DNA of 35,387 nt from Promethearchaeota archaeon (GCA_008080765.1 SHMU01000021.1:1-35387), one strand, 5' to 3'. Positions 1 through 8,382 are shown, counted from the stretch's first letter. Notes: generated by a model from the letters alone, not told the origin. Numbers and translations: made by a program.

Positions 1-157
1 ATATCAGAGATCGGGCAGTTGTCCCTCGGTATATCCGAAGGACACGGGCTATGTGTCAATTAGCCCCTTAGATGTGGACGATGATGAACCAGAAGCTTTT
101 AGGAGAATTGATGGGGATTTGAGCCACAAGCCCCGCCTTTCAAGGCGGGGTAATTGA
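1..157 (+). mobile_element. Right-end remnant of an IS200/IS605-type (TnpB) element
   Basis: An open frame runs from base 2 to a stop at 155-157 and ends with residues HKPRLSRRGN. It is read through a GC-rich hairpin at 131-150 (CCCCGCCTT arms). In IS605-family elements the tnpB 3' end overlaps the right-end hairpin and the omega-RNA scaffold, and C-termini of the form KPRL-x-RRG are typical. The GC-rich sequence contrasts sharply with the AT-rich DNA after it. No TnpB catalytic region lies in the window, so the element is partial: it may continue to the left, or be a solo end. Family assignment rests on the hairpin and the C-terminal residues only. Confidence 0.5.
131..150 (+). repeat. GC-rich hairpin of an IS605-type right end
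   Basis: Perfect inverted repeat CCCCGCCTT/AAGGCGGGG with a 2-nt centre. The core AAGCCCCG...GGCGGGG is shared with the hairpin at 35334-35353 near the other end of the window. Confidence 0.7.
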
Positions 158-284
158 CAATGGACTTTAATTATTTAGAATTAATCGTACTTGATTTATT
201 CTTTTAGAATCAATTATAACATTTTATCAAATTATTTTCAATGTAATTTGAAATCATCCAAATATGACGTGAAATAGATCTCAC

Positions 285-1358
285 ATGAAAATTATAGCCC
301 AAGATACCAAAAAAAGGGAAATCACAGTAAAAGTAGAGAATTTAAACGATTTATGGACGCTTTACAACGTAATTTCTCAAGGAGACGAGGTCTCCACGCT
401 GACGCAGCGGAGAGTGGTTATGAGAGAAGGCTCTGCGGGAGAGCGAAAGGTCATGAAACTTACTTTATCCGTGGAAGCAGTCTCATTCCATGAATTTACC
501 AACCGTTTACGCATAAAAGGTACCATCTTAGAAGGACCTAAAGAATATGTAAGTTATGGTTCCTATCATACCTTCAATATAGAACTTTATAATGAGCTAA
601 CTATTACGAAAGAACAATGGTTAACACAAGATCTTAAAAGATTAAAGGAATCTTCAATGTTATCCTCTAATTTTGTGATGCTCATTATATCCATCGAATC
701 GGGGCTAGCCACTATTGCATATTCTACCAATTATAGTTATAAAAAACTTGCCTCTGTGTCAAAAAACATTCCCGGAAAGCGCTATGAACAATCTTTTCGG
801 AAGAAATTTTTATACGATTTTTTTGAGGATATTAAACGTATAATTGACACTAAAATGCAAAATAAAGAGGTAAATCTCATCATACTGTGCGGTCCTGGAA
901 CGGTAAAGAACAAATTTCAAAATTATCTTAGAGAAAACACTCACCTCGATTATTTGAATAAGATAAAAGTAATTCAAGCCAGTTCGGGTACCGAAAGTGC
1001 AATATATGAAGCTTTAAAGTCTGATGAAATGGAGAATCTAAAAGAACGAGCAAAAATCCTCCAAGAGACCCGAAAGATTGAGGAGATAATGGCTCAATTT
1101 GGAAAAGATCCCGATTTAGTGGCGATTGGAACCGAGGAGATACAGCAAGCAGCACAAAGAGGTGCCATCGAACAACTCTTAGTCGCAGATACAATGATTC
1201 GGGGGGCATCTAAAGCTCATAAGTTACAAATAGAAGATATCCTCAAACAAGTCGAATATTCCGGAGGAAAAATTGATATCTTAAATTCAAAACATCCCGC
1301 AGGGGAACGCTTAATTGATCTAGGGTCTATAGTGGGAATATTACGATATAAATTGTGA
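285..1358 (+). CDS. pelA: mRNA surveillance protein pelota (Dom34 family)
   Basis: Pelota/Dom34 is the eRF1-like factor that, with an aEF1A-type GTPase, rescues stalled ribosomes in the cytoplasm. The 357 residues match the usual archaeal length. The N-terminal beta-rich Sm-like domain begins MKIIAQDTKKREITVKVEN. The eRF1_2-like middle contains the conserved LCGPGTVKNKF segment, followed by the ASSGTESAIYEAL stretch. The eRF1_3-like C-terminal domain ends with SKHPAGERLIDLGSIVGILRY. As expected for pelota and unlike aRF1, no GGQ motif is seen. A GTGA sits at 269-272 before the ATG. The gene lies just after an IS605-type end and ahead of a radical SAM gene with an 88-bp gap. Identification is secure. 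Confidence 0.96.
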   Translation: MKIIAQDTKKREITVKVENLNDLWTLYNVISQGDEVSTLTQRRVVMREGSAGERKVMKLTLSVEAVSFHEFTNRLRIKGTILEGPKEYVSYGSYHTFNIELYNELTITKEQWLTQDLKRLKESSMLSSNFVMLIISIESGLATIAYSTNYSYKKLASVSKNIPGKRYEQSFRKKFLYDFFEDIKRIIDTKMQNKEVNLIILCGPGTVKNKFQNYLRENTHLDYLNKIKVIQASSGTESAIYEALKSDEMENLKERAKILQETRKIEEIMAQFGKDPDLVAIGTEEIQQAAQRGAIEQLLVADTMIRGASKAHKLQIEDILKQVEYSGGKIDILNSKHPAGERLIDLGSIVGILRYKL

Positions 1359-1446
1359 TTACTCCAAATAAATCATATAGTAATTTTCTGAGGAAGTATT
1401 TCCCATTTAATATTAAATTTCAACCTTTAAAATTTAAACCTTATCT

Positions 1447-2487
1447 ATGAATGAAATAATACATGTCAAAAAAGATTCGGCAATGGCAATCCCCCTCTTT
1501 GGGTCAGATTTTTTAGGAATCATAGACCGAGGCACCAATATCATCGAGTTAAAACCGCTTACTCGTTGCAATCTAAAATGTAAATATTGTTTTGTGAGTG
1601 CGGGAGCCTATGATACGGACTTTATCCTCGATTCCCAGTATCTTCTCGAGCAGACTCAGAAGATGGTTGATTTTAAAGACCCGCATGACCTCGAAATTCA
1701 CTTAGCTCCTTATGGTGAAATCTTATTATATCGAGAACTATTTGAATTACTCAAAGGCTTATGGAATGTAGAAGGTATTGAAATAATCTCAATGCAAACA
1801 AATGGAGTGCTTTTAAATCCACCCATTATTGAGAAACTGGCAGCATGTAATTTAACAAGAATCAATATAAGTATTAATACTTTAAATCCACAGTTAGCAA
1901 GATCTCTTTCAGCATGTTCCTCTTACAATATTTCCAAGTTATTAGAACATATTGAACTCCTCTTACATACAGATATTGATGTTTTACTTGCCCCAGTATG
2001 GTTTCCCGGTGAAAACGACAAGGACATTATAGATATCATACAATATGTACTCACTTTGAGAGAAAAATATCAATCAGACACAAGCATAGAGCTCATATTG
2101 GGAATTCAAAAATATTTAGTCTATAAAACAGGGAGAAAATTAAAGAAGATACGCCCTAAGTCGTGGGGATATTTTTATCAGCAATTAAAGGAATTAGAAG
2201 AACGATTTCACCTCAAATTAAAATTGGGACCAAAAGATTTTGGTATACATCCTCGCCCCCTCCTCCAGTATCCTTTACAAGAGGGAGAGATAATTACCGT
2301 TCAAATTGTATCAAAAGGAAGATGGAAAAATGAATGTATAGGTAAAATAAATGAAAATTTCTGCTCAAAAGTTCTTCTAAATCATCCCCTCGAATATGAT
2401 GAAGCTCTACTGGGAAAGCAAGTAAAAGTTAAGGTTATCAGTTCAAATCAGTTTAATAATCTTATTACGTCATACTTACCCTTTTAA
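1447..2487 (+). CDS. Radical SAM protein with C-terminal TRAM-like domain
   Basis: Radical SAM enzyme of unknown substrate. The [4Fe-4S]/AdoMet motif CNLKCKYC gives C41, C45 and C48, right after a short beta segment (IIELKPLTR), and APYGEILLY is the likely glycine-rich AdoMet-contact strand. After the partial TIM barrel, roughly residues 275-346 are beta-rich (EGEIITVQIVSKGRWKNE...VKVKVISS). They resemble a TRAM or OB-type RNA-binding domain, as in MiaB-like methylthiotransferases. There is no N-terminal MTTase domain here, so it is not a standard MiaB. Archaea have conserved uncharacterised radical SAM-TRAM proteins of about this size, and RNA modification is an inference. The start is ATG; no clear Shine-Dalgarno site precedes it. 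Confidence 0.85.
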   Translation: MNEIIHVKKDSAMAIPLFGSDFLGIIDRGTNIIELKPLTRCNLKCKYCFVSAGAYDTDFILDSQYLLEQTQKMVDFKDPHDLEIHLAPYGEILLYRELFELLKGLWNVEGIEIISMQTNGVLLNPPIIEKLAACNLTRINISINTLNPQLARSLSACSSYNISKLLEHIELLLHTDIDVLLAPVWFPGENDKDIIDIIQYVLTLREKYQSDTSIELILGIQKYLVYKTGRKLKKIRPKSWGYFYQQLKELEERFHLKLKLGPKDFGIHPRPLLQYPLQEGEIITVQIVSKGRWKNECIGKINENFCSKVLLNHPLEYDEALLGKQVKVKVISSNQFNNLITSYLPF

Positions 2488-2556
2488 CCCATCAATTTGT
2501 TTAACTTCTACTAAAAGATATCCTCCATTATGAAAAAAATAATACATTAAAATATA

Positions 2557-2583
2557 TTTACTAATATATTTTTACTAATATAT
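2557..2583 (+). promoter_or_regulatory. TATA-rich direct repeat upstream of the coiled-coil gene
   Basis: TTTACTAATATAT occurs twice, at 2557-2569 and 2571-2583, with a 14-bp period. It lies about 40 nt before the ATG at 2621, where a TATA box or a regulator site could be. Function is inferred from position. Confidence 0.35.
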
Positions 2584-2620
2584 CTATCAAAGTTAAATGA
2601 AAAACTAAAGGTGAAAAAAA

Positions 2621-3253
2621 ATGACCCCCATATTGACTAGTGAGGATGAATTAGATTTAGCTCGCTTGGAGAAAGAATTAGTAGGTGCCCTTAAAGACCA
2701 TGCTAAATCACAGAGCAAAGTTGTGAAAGCCCGAAAAAAGCTCGCCGAGGCACTCTCAAAAATGTTCATTGATAGATCCTCTCTTAACAGAACGATGAGG
2801 GATGTATTAAAACAGATCCAGATGCTTGCCCGAGAACATAAATCAAACGTAAAGGAAGAGGATGTAAAAAATCTAACAGATTTAATTGAAATAAATGAAT
2901 TGTGCGTAGATGCTAATAAAAAATATGTTGATGTAATAAAAGAGTTAACCCTTCGAAAAGATTATCTTATTGAAAAACAAGTGGAATTCGCCGATGCCTT
3001 AGAAACCGTTTCAGAAAAACGAAATAATGTCATAAAAAAAGCCTTAGAAGTTGAAAAGATCAAAAATAAGATGGTTGAAGGGGATAAACTAAAAGAATTA
3101 GACCAAGAGCAAAAGGATAAACAAAGAGAATTTGATCGCGCACGAGATATTCTTTTAAAGAAAATTGAACAATATAATGAAGTGCGAGAAGAAATTGAAA
3201 AAGATCTCTCCGATAAAAAATCGATTCTCAGCAATCCTCATTCCTATTGTTAA
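2621..3253 (+). CDS. Coiled-coil protein of unknown function
   Basis: 210 residues, not recognised. Almost the whole chain reads as long amphipathic helices rich in K, E, L and A. Two heptad stretches (about 10-50 and 100-200) are separated by a short region around residues 55-75 (IDRSSLNRTMRDVLKQ). There is no signal peptide, membrane segment or cysteine motif. The architecture could form a helical bundle or a BAR-like dimer, but no family signature supports a specific role. The ATG is preceded by GGTGA at 2611-2615, so the start is well supported. The gene has its own upstream AT-rich region and is followed by about 350 bp without a gene, so it is probably monocistronic. Confidence 0.8.
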   Translation: MTPILTSEDELDLARLEKELVGALKDHAKSQSKVVKARKKLAEALSKMFIDRSSLNRTMRDVLKQIQMLAREHKSNVKEEDVKNLTDLIEINELCVDANKKYVDVIKELTLRKDYLIEKQVEFADALETVSEKRNNVIKKALEVEKIKNKMVEGDKLKELDQEQKDKQREFDRARDILLKKIEQYNEVREEIEKDLSDKKSILSNPHSYC

Positions 3254-3600
3254 AATGATTTTATTATTTTCCTATTTGCCTTCTTACTTTATTTTATTTA
3301 GGTTTTCACTGATATATCCTATAAGAATATAGATTCTTTAAGAAATCAGCTACTTTTTTTAATTCTTAATTTTCCTATTACAAACTTGAATTTTGAAGTT
3401 ATGGCATAAAACCTTCAAATCTCGGCTTAAATATCTCTACTTGAGTTATAGATATTAAAATCATAGTGATTTATAAGAATAATGCAAAAGCCTTAATTAA
3501 ATATAAATATTTAAATTAATATAAAATACTAGAAGTAGATAGGAATATTGAAAATAGTATTAATAATAAATTAAATTAAAAACATAAAAGGAGTAAGATA
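3254..3600. other. Gene-free AT-rich stretch with possible terminator and promoter
   Basis: No credible ORF or RNA gene. A run of seven T at 3354-3360 on the plus strand could end transcription of the preceding gene. The part from about 3500 to 3560 is almost pure A/T, with TATA-like words (TATAAATATTTAAA) that could form the promoter of the gene at 3601. Confidence 0.4.
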
Positions 3601-4083
3601 ATGGCGGAAGAATTTACACGCTTTCTTGAACAAGCAAGAAAAGAACCTTTAGAACAAAAAGTTAATGATTTTGGAGAAATTGTGGAAAAAATAATGCGCA
3701 TCGTCCTTAAAATCCCTGATTTAGTTGATCAGTCGCTTGGGAGGATGAATCAGAAGATAAATAATCTGGATACTCAAATTAATCAATTAAATAATCGAAT
3801 CTCGAGTTTGGGCTCATCAGCGGGCCCCTCTCCCCAAAAAGGAGAAGCCTCGGCATCTGGACCTGCTTCTGCACCAGGGGGTCCACCGGGATCACCTCCT
3901 CCGTCAGGAGGCCCACCGGGGTCGCCCCCTCCATCAGGAGGTCCGCCAGGGGGTCCGCCAGGGGGTCCACCGGGATCACCCCCTTCACCCTCTCCACGAC
4001 CCGCGGGTCCCGTTTCATTACGAGGTGCCATTATGGGGGAACTTAAAGAGCTCTTTGCAAAACGGAGACAATCCCAAGGGTAG
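3601..4083 (+). CDS. Coiled-coil protein with Pro/Gly-rich tract
   Basis: 160 residues in three parts. Residues 1-72 are helical, ending in a heptad coiled coil (LGRMNQKINNLDTQINQLNN). Residues about 87-138 are almost only P, G and S, built from repeats of PPSGGPPGS and GGPP. Residues 138-156 form a short amphipathic basic helix (LRGAIMGELKELFAKRR). A GGAG Shine-Dalgarno site (3590-3593) precedes the ATG. The layout of short coiled coil, polyproline and terminal amphipathic helix recalls eukaryotic actin-nucleation subunits (CCDC53/WASH or WH2-type proteins), and Asgard archaea have profilins that can bind polyproline. That link is an inference from architecture only. The Pro/Gly tract is much richer in GC than its surroundings and generates spurious antisense ORFs. 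Confidence 0.8.
   Translation: MAEEFTRFLEQARKEPLEQKVNDFGEIVEKIMRIVLKIPDLVDQSLGRMNQKINNLDTQINQLNNRISSLGSSAGPSPQKGEASASGPASAPGGPPGSPPPSGGPPGSPPPSGGPPGGPPGGPPGSPPSPSPRPAGPVSLRGAIMGELKELFAKRRQSQG
3880..4000 (+). repeat. Tandem Pro/Gly-coding repeat inside the gene
   Basis: Imperfect repeated units of the type GGTCCACCGGGATCACC and CCAGGGGGTCCG encode GGPPGSPPPS and GGPP copies. Unit number is likely to vary between strains. Confidence 0.75.
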
Positions 4084-4620
4084 ATTTCATTTAGGAATTA
4101 TTCCTTTTCATTCTATAAATTCTCAAATTTTATTAACTCTTTCTCTCTCTTTTATTCATGAAGCAGTAAATAAATGTTTGCTCTGCTTAGTATATGTGGG
4201 ATACTTTTTCTCATATTTTCATAATTTTTTACCCTTAGTATGCGAGAAGTCATTGTCTCTTTAGGGAAGTGACGAATCTCCTCCTCACAATTATACTAAC
4301 TCATCACACTTTATAGATTTTTAAAATAAGGCTCTGCTGCTATAGATAATGAGGATTGCTTAGAGAATCATTACGTATTCCTCATTCTACCATAAAGATT
4401 ACGGGATCTAAATCATTTGGAGAGAATGTAAGAAGTATGCTCTACTATAAGCAATTCTAGACGAATCACCAATCTATACCTTTTAAGGAGTCATAATTCA
4501 AATACGATTGGTATTGTTTTAATAACAAAAAAATAAAAATAATTTATATCTCAAAACATTATAGATAAATGATAAATAAATTAACAGAAAGTTGTATTTA
4601 ATCCTTTGTCAGATTTCAGA
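4084..4620. other. Gene-free intergenic region
   Basis: About 540 bp without a convincing gene. A 79-codon frame (4025-4264) starts inside the preceding gene and has no conserved look. An inverted pair ACCAATC (4468-4474) and GATTGGT (4506-4512) is separated by 31 nt. AT-rich sequence at 4520-4580 (for example AATTTATATCTC) may hold the promoter of the next gene. Nothing else was recognised. Confidence 0.4.
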
Positions 4621-6363
4621 ATGATTTTCGATTCCAATAAAGTTGTAAAGGTTCACCACGATCTGAAACGTCGAGTACTCGAAATTCTATCATTAATTCG
4701 GGTTATGAACAATTATTATGATAAAAAGAGGGCAATTCAAGAGAAAATCAAGCCCAAACTTTCTTCATTTATCAACGAATTAAAGGTCTTAGATACTCAC
4801 AATAAGGATTGGTTATTCAATATTCCCACACTTCTAAGTACCATCAATCAAGAATTTATTGATAAAAATGATTCGTTTCGATTTCCGGACAGTATAATTC
4901 TCTTTGAAGTTTGGATGCAATTGGGATGGGAATGTTTATTTCCTCAAGTGGGGTTTTGCTTCAAATTTCCGGGAATTTTACGAGGAGAGAAGACGAGGTA
5001 TGTCTATCAGTTTGTATTCTCTACATCTCGGGGGATAGGATTTCCTCTTTATTTTTCTCCCCAATTTTACGAGTATCAGCCTCCGATGTTAAGATTTCTA
5101 GCACCCTTATTTAAATGGGTGTATAAAATTTCGCACGCACTTAACATCCTAATTAAATGGATAGTTGATGGGCGATTGAATTCAAAAAGACATCATCCCG
5201 GAGAATTTGAATCGGTAATCATCTCAGAATTTGAAGAGAATCTCTATAAAGGGATTAACACTTTATTTCATGGATATTTTACTCATAATCCCGCAATGTT
5301 AGGACAGTTTACCTCGATTGAGGAGGTTGTGGAAAAAGTGCTTTTTTCATATCGGATAGGAGATCACGCAATGAGCGTGCGGAAGGGCTCTAAAAGAGAT
5401 ATCGCTACCCTCAATGTGCCATTAATAGATTATAAATTGATTAAAAAAAGATATGAAATTGATTTCTATTCATATCTTAAAAAACTACTCAAGGTGTACA
5501 CTCTGCTGTCTCTCAAGTCAAAATTCTATCGCACTAAACGAAGAAAGTCCCTTGCAAAGCTTTCTCCTTCTGAGAAGGTTGGATTTTTAGGTTCTCTTTT
5601 GAGACAAAAGATATTTTCTTCACCCCAATTTCCTGAATGGTTTAAAAAAATCGAAACTTTACGCAAAACTAGACATTTAATTGAACAGTTAAAAGAGTTA
5701 TTGTGGAATACTCCTCTTTATTCTCATACGGTTCATGAACCTTCAAGAACTAAAACTTATCAGAATATCTCTTCCAAAATCATGGAACTTGAGGAGCTCG
5801 AATATGACATCTCCTCCAGAGAATCTATTTTCTTTTCTACAATAAAGAAATATGAACAAGAAAGAAATTTTATATTTGATGATAAAGATATAAAAGGAGC
5901 ACTGCGAGAATTGCGGGATGATATGGCAAAAATGTGGCTCTATTTTAAGGAACGTCATTTTAAATCCGCACTTCGAAAACTTGAGGCACTCACACAGATC
6001 TCCATAGATTCTCGAATGCCTAAAGACTATAAAAACAGTTTAAGGAAAATTATTGCACAATTAATCCCAATTATGGCCATTTATGAAATGTTTGTTAGGT
6101 CTCTTTCCAATTCCGTTTATCCTGAATCGGTCCCTCAAACTAAACGTATCGGGGGGTATTTAGCGAAATTTCTGACCTCTAAATATAATCCGTTGGGGTT
6201 AAATTTAATCAACTTATTTAATAGATTAGCCTTTCAAAATTGGGCTCATCTCATAATGAAAGAGAAGTTAAATATGCAACAATTTTTTAATTTGATTGTG
6301 AAATTACCGACTTGGAAATATATTCCCGATTACATCAAGCAACTTCTTCTTGAGACCCATTAA
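4621..6363 (+). CDS. Large uncharacterised protein
   Basis: 580 residues from the ATG at 4621; a TTG at 4606 would add five residues. Not recognised. The chain is predominantly helical and basic, with aromatic-rich segments in the first third (for example WMQLGWECLFPQVGFCFKFPGILRG). The middle is charged and possibly coiled (about 380-460), and the C-terminus is helical (WAHLIMKEKLNMQQFFNLIV). No nucleotide-binding motif, zinc site, signal peptide or clear membrane helix is visible. It is convergent with elf1, with an octamer repeat between the two stop codons. It might belong with the block of unknown genes starting at 7252, but elf1 separates them. Confidence 0.8.
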   Translation: MIFDSNKVVKVHHDLKRRVLEILSLIRVMNNYYDKKRAIQEKIKPKLSSFINELKVLDTHNKDWLFNIPTLLSTINQEFIDKNDSFRFPDSIILFEVWMQLGWECLFPQVGFCFKFPGILRGEKTRYVYQFVFSTSRGIGFPLYFSPQFYEYQPPMLRFLAPLFKWVYKISHALNILIKWIVDGRLNSKRHHPGEFESVIISEFEENLYKGINTLFHGYFTHNPAMLGQFTSIEEVVEKVLFSYRIGDHAMSVRKGSKRDIATLNVPLIDYKLIKKRYEIDFYSYLKKLLKVYTLLSLKSKFYRTKRRKSLAKLSPSEKVGFLGSLLRQKIFSSPQFPEWFKKIETLRKTRHLIEQLKELLWNTPLYSHTVHEPSRTKTYQNISSKIMELEELEYDISSRESIFFSTIKKYEQERNFIFDDKDIKGALRELRDDMAKMWLYFKERHFKSALRKLEALTQISIDSRMPKDYKNSLRKIIAQLIPIMAIYEMFVRSLSNSVYPESVPQTKRIGGYLAKFLTSKYNPLGLNLINLFNRLAFQNWAHLIMKEKLNMQQFFNLIVKLPTWKYIPDYIKQLLLETH

Positions 6364-6410
6364 CTTCTAAACTTCTAAACATCTAAACTTCTAAACTTCT
6401 AAAATTCTAA
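6363..6410. repeat. Octamer tandem repeat at a convergent gene junction
   Basis: Six tandem copies of ACTTCTAA (copies 3 and 6 each have one change) cover 48 bp. They run from the last base of the upstream gene's stop codon into the last codons of elf1 on the other strand. Confidence 0.85.
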
Positions 6411-6980
6411 AAATCCAGGGTCGTCAAAAATATCATCAATATCTTTCTTTTTCTTAATACCCGTTTCATCATGCTCAGAAAAAAGACTGTCCTCATCAGT
6501 TCTAATCCCCGACTCTAATTCACTCGCTTCCAACTCAAGGAGCGCACTTTGCTCCAGCCGCTTATATTTTTGTGACTTTTCCTTCCAATCTTGTACCTCT
6601 TCCATACTAAAATCTTCTTCATCTAACAGTTGGGCAGCCTTTACTTTACAAAGATCCGATAATATGGAATATGCAAACGCTAATTCTCCCCATTCTTCTT
6701 CTTGTTTTAATTTGTTAATTCGCTTTTTAAGTCTTTGTATTTCCTGTTCTGCATAATAAATATCGATGAAATCTCCAAATGCGTCAACAGGTTCCGAAAT
6801 TGAATTAATCAAGACCTCTTTTTCTAATCCACAATTACCGCATTTAACAGTGGCAAAACCCCCTTTCTCTTTTATATTTTCGGTCTTTACTGCCTTTTCA
6901 CCGCATTGTGGGCATGTAAAAATCTTGGGAAGTCTTTTCACTCGTCGGTATGTTGTTTGTTTTCGTTTACGCCTTCCTAT
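6399..6980 (-). CDS. elf1: Transcription elongation factor Elf1 homologue with acidic C-terminal extension
   Basis: Elf1/ELOF1 is a small zinc protein that binds RNA polymerase during elongation. The zinc ribbon is CPQC...CGNC, followed by the diagnostic SEPVDAFGDFIDIYY segment. Counting from the only classical start (GTG at 6941) the protein has 180 residues. The frame is open further upstream, and the extra codons give GRRKRKQTTYRRVKRLPKIF, the basic tail expected at an Elf1 N-terminus. The likely start is therefore the ATA codon at 6980-6978, six nt after GGTGA (6991-6987), giving 193 residues. Typical Elf1 has about 80-110 residues. Here a helical coiled region and an acidic tail (DIDDIFDDPGFLEF) add about 110. 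Convergent with the previous gene, divergent from the next. Confidence 0.88.
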   Translation of the reverse strand: MGRRKRKQTTYRRVKRLPKIFTCPQCGEKAVKTENIKEKGGFATVKCGNCGLEKEVLINSISEPVDAFGDFIDIYYAEQEIQRLKKRINKLKQEEEWGELAFAYSILSDLCKVKAAQLLDEEDFSMEEVQDWKEKSQKYKRLEQSALLELEASELESGIRTDEDSLFSEHDETGIKKKKDIDDIFDDPGFLEF

Positions 6981-6986
6981 GATAGT

Positions 6987-6991
6987 TCACC
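6987..6991 (-). promoter_or_regulatory. Ribosome binding site supporting an AUA start of elf1
   Basis: GGTGA on the minus strand, six nt before the ATA codon at 6980. It matches the GGTGA-type sites before other genes of the window and lies too far from the GTG at 6941. Confidence 0.55.
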
Positions 6992-7251
6992 TTAAATTGG
7001 TTTGTAACTATTTAATTTAATATAACTTTATAAAAGCTAAATTAATGAAAGATTTTCTATATAAAAGTAACAATAAAAAGTTATATTGTAATTGCATGGA
7101 TAAAAAAGAAAGCATTGCTAAAAAATTTTTGCGTATTTCTTCATATTTCTTCGCTACGCATTCAATTCCAAAAAATTTTTTAGAGAAGCTTCCTTATCTC
7201 ATTCAGTAATTCTGATTACCCAAATTAAATAACATTTAGTTGATATTAGGT

Positions 7252-8346
7252 ATGGAACATAAGAGTCTCTCACTTGAGTATGATAGAAATTTAATCATTC
7301 GAACTCTTGAGGATATAAATAAAAGATACATTATTCTATTCCTCTATGTAATACGAAATGACTTATTTAATGATTTAAATGATCAACCGAGAGTTGAGGC
7401 CTATAAAAAAGTGATCGGATTAGATGAAATTTTTAAAGGGAATATTTTAACCTTCTGGGATACTGAATTTACGGAGATTGCAATAGATTTGGGATTATTC
7501 AAAAATATTCGGAGTGTGAGAGAATTTGAGCAGAAAGATCAAGATGATTTCATACGGTTAGGAGAGACGACAATCACCATAGAGGGGGATACGATTTCAA
7601 TTCCCGCCGATACCCTTTATGCAATAATTACCAGAAAATTCACGTTTTTGACGAAAAGAAATTTTAATCTCGCCTTAACACAGTTGAAAAGTGTCCGCTG
7701 CGAATATAGTGGCATAATTCACCCTTTTATCTATCAAATTGGAGAGGAAGATTACACCCTTTCCGACGATTTATATTATCTGTTAGAACAATTCGGCAAT
7801 ATCTATCAAGCTATTAAGGTTGAACATACCATTGAAGGATTTTATGAAAGAGTGAAAGAGATCTCAGATAAAGTTATCAAATATCTTGATATTTTTGATT
7901 CGACCTTAACGAATAAAAAAGTATTTAGCAAAATCTCTCAGGCAATTGAAGAAGATAAAGAGATCATTGAATTTCTTAAAAAGGAGAAGATCTCTTTATC
8001 AGAAAAATTTGAATTCGAAAAAATTGATTCTACAGCTACGATCTTTAACAAGTGGTATTCTCAATTGCTCCAATTGCTCCGATTCTTCTATAAGATAGAA
8101 AATATCGAGAAAAACGTGGAACGATTGAGAGGATATTATTCTGGAAAGGAAAAGAAGTATAATTATTTAGAATTTATTGAAAAAGTATCTTTTAATGAAG
8201 ATGATATTGTAACTAATATCAGAAATGAATTACTTAAAAGTAGAAATAAATTAATTGAGATTAATGAATTGCTTAATGAAATAAACGAAAAACAAATTAA
8301 ATTACTGAATTTAGATTATGAGAGATTCTTTATTGAAAATAGTTGA
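7252..8346 (+). CDS. Helical protein of unknown function, first gene of the 7252-16207 block
   Basis: 364 residues from the ATG at 7252 (a TTG at 7240 would add four). Not recognised. The first 200 residues alternate helix and strand (TTITIEGDTISIPADTLYAI). The last 160 form charged coiled-coil helices ending in ELLNEINEKQIKLLNLDYERF. There are no cysteine motifs, P-loop or membrane helices. About 270 bp of AT-rich DNA lies between it and the divergent elf1, so the promoter of the whole block probably sits there. The next gene starts 48 bp later on the same strand. Confidence 0.82.
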   Translation: MEHKSLSLEYDRNLIIRTLEDINKRYIILFLYVIRNDLFNDLNDQPRVEAYKKVIGLDEIFKGNILTFWDTEFTEIAIDLGLFKNIRSVREFEQKDQDDFIRLGETTITIEGDTISIPADTLYAIITRKFTFLTKRNFNLALTQLKSVRCEYSGIIHPFIYQIGEEDYTLSDDLYYLLEQFGNIYQAIKVEHTIEGFYERVKEISDKVIKYLDIFDSTLTNKKVFSKISQAIEEDKEIIEFLKKEKISLSEKFEFEKIDSTATIFNKWYSQLLQLLRFFYKIENIEKNVERLRGYYSGKEKKYNYLEFIEKVSFNEDDIVTNIRNELLKSRNKLIEINELLNEINEKQIKLLNLDYERFFIENS

Positions 8347-8382
8347 TTGTGCTCTGTTAAATCCAAATCAAATAATTGAAAA

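Noticed and set aside
3779-4031. Antisense frames opposite the Pro/Gly tract
   Set aside because: They exist only because GGPP-coding DNA is open in several frames; the sense frame has GGAG, ATG and a coiled coil.
4025-4264. 79-codon plus-strand frame overlapping the Pro/Gly-rich gene
   Set aside because: Starts inside the preceding gene in another frame, has no ribosome binding site, and its translation looks like AT-rich intergenic sequence.
4468-4512. Inverted pair ACCAATC/GATTGGT
   Set aside because: Seven-base arms 31 nt apart are expected by chance in AT-rich DNA; no adjacent promoter clearly linked.
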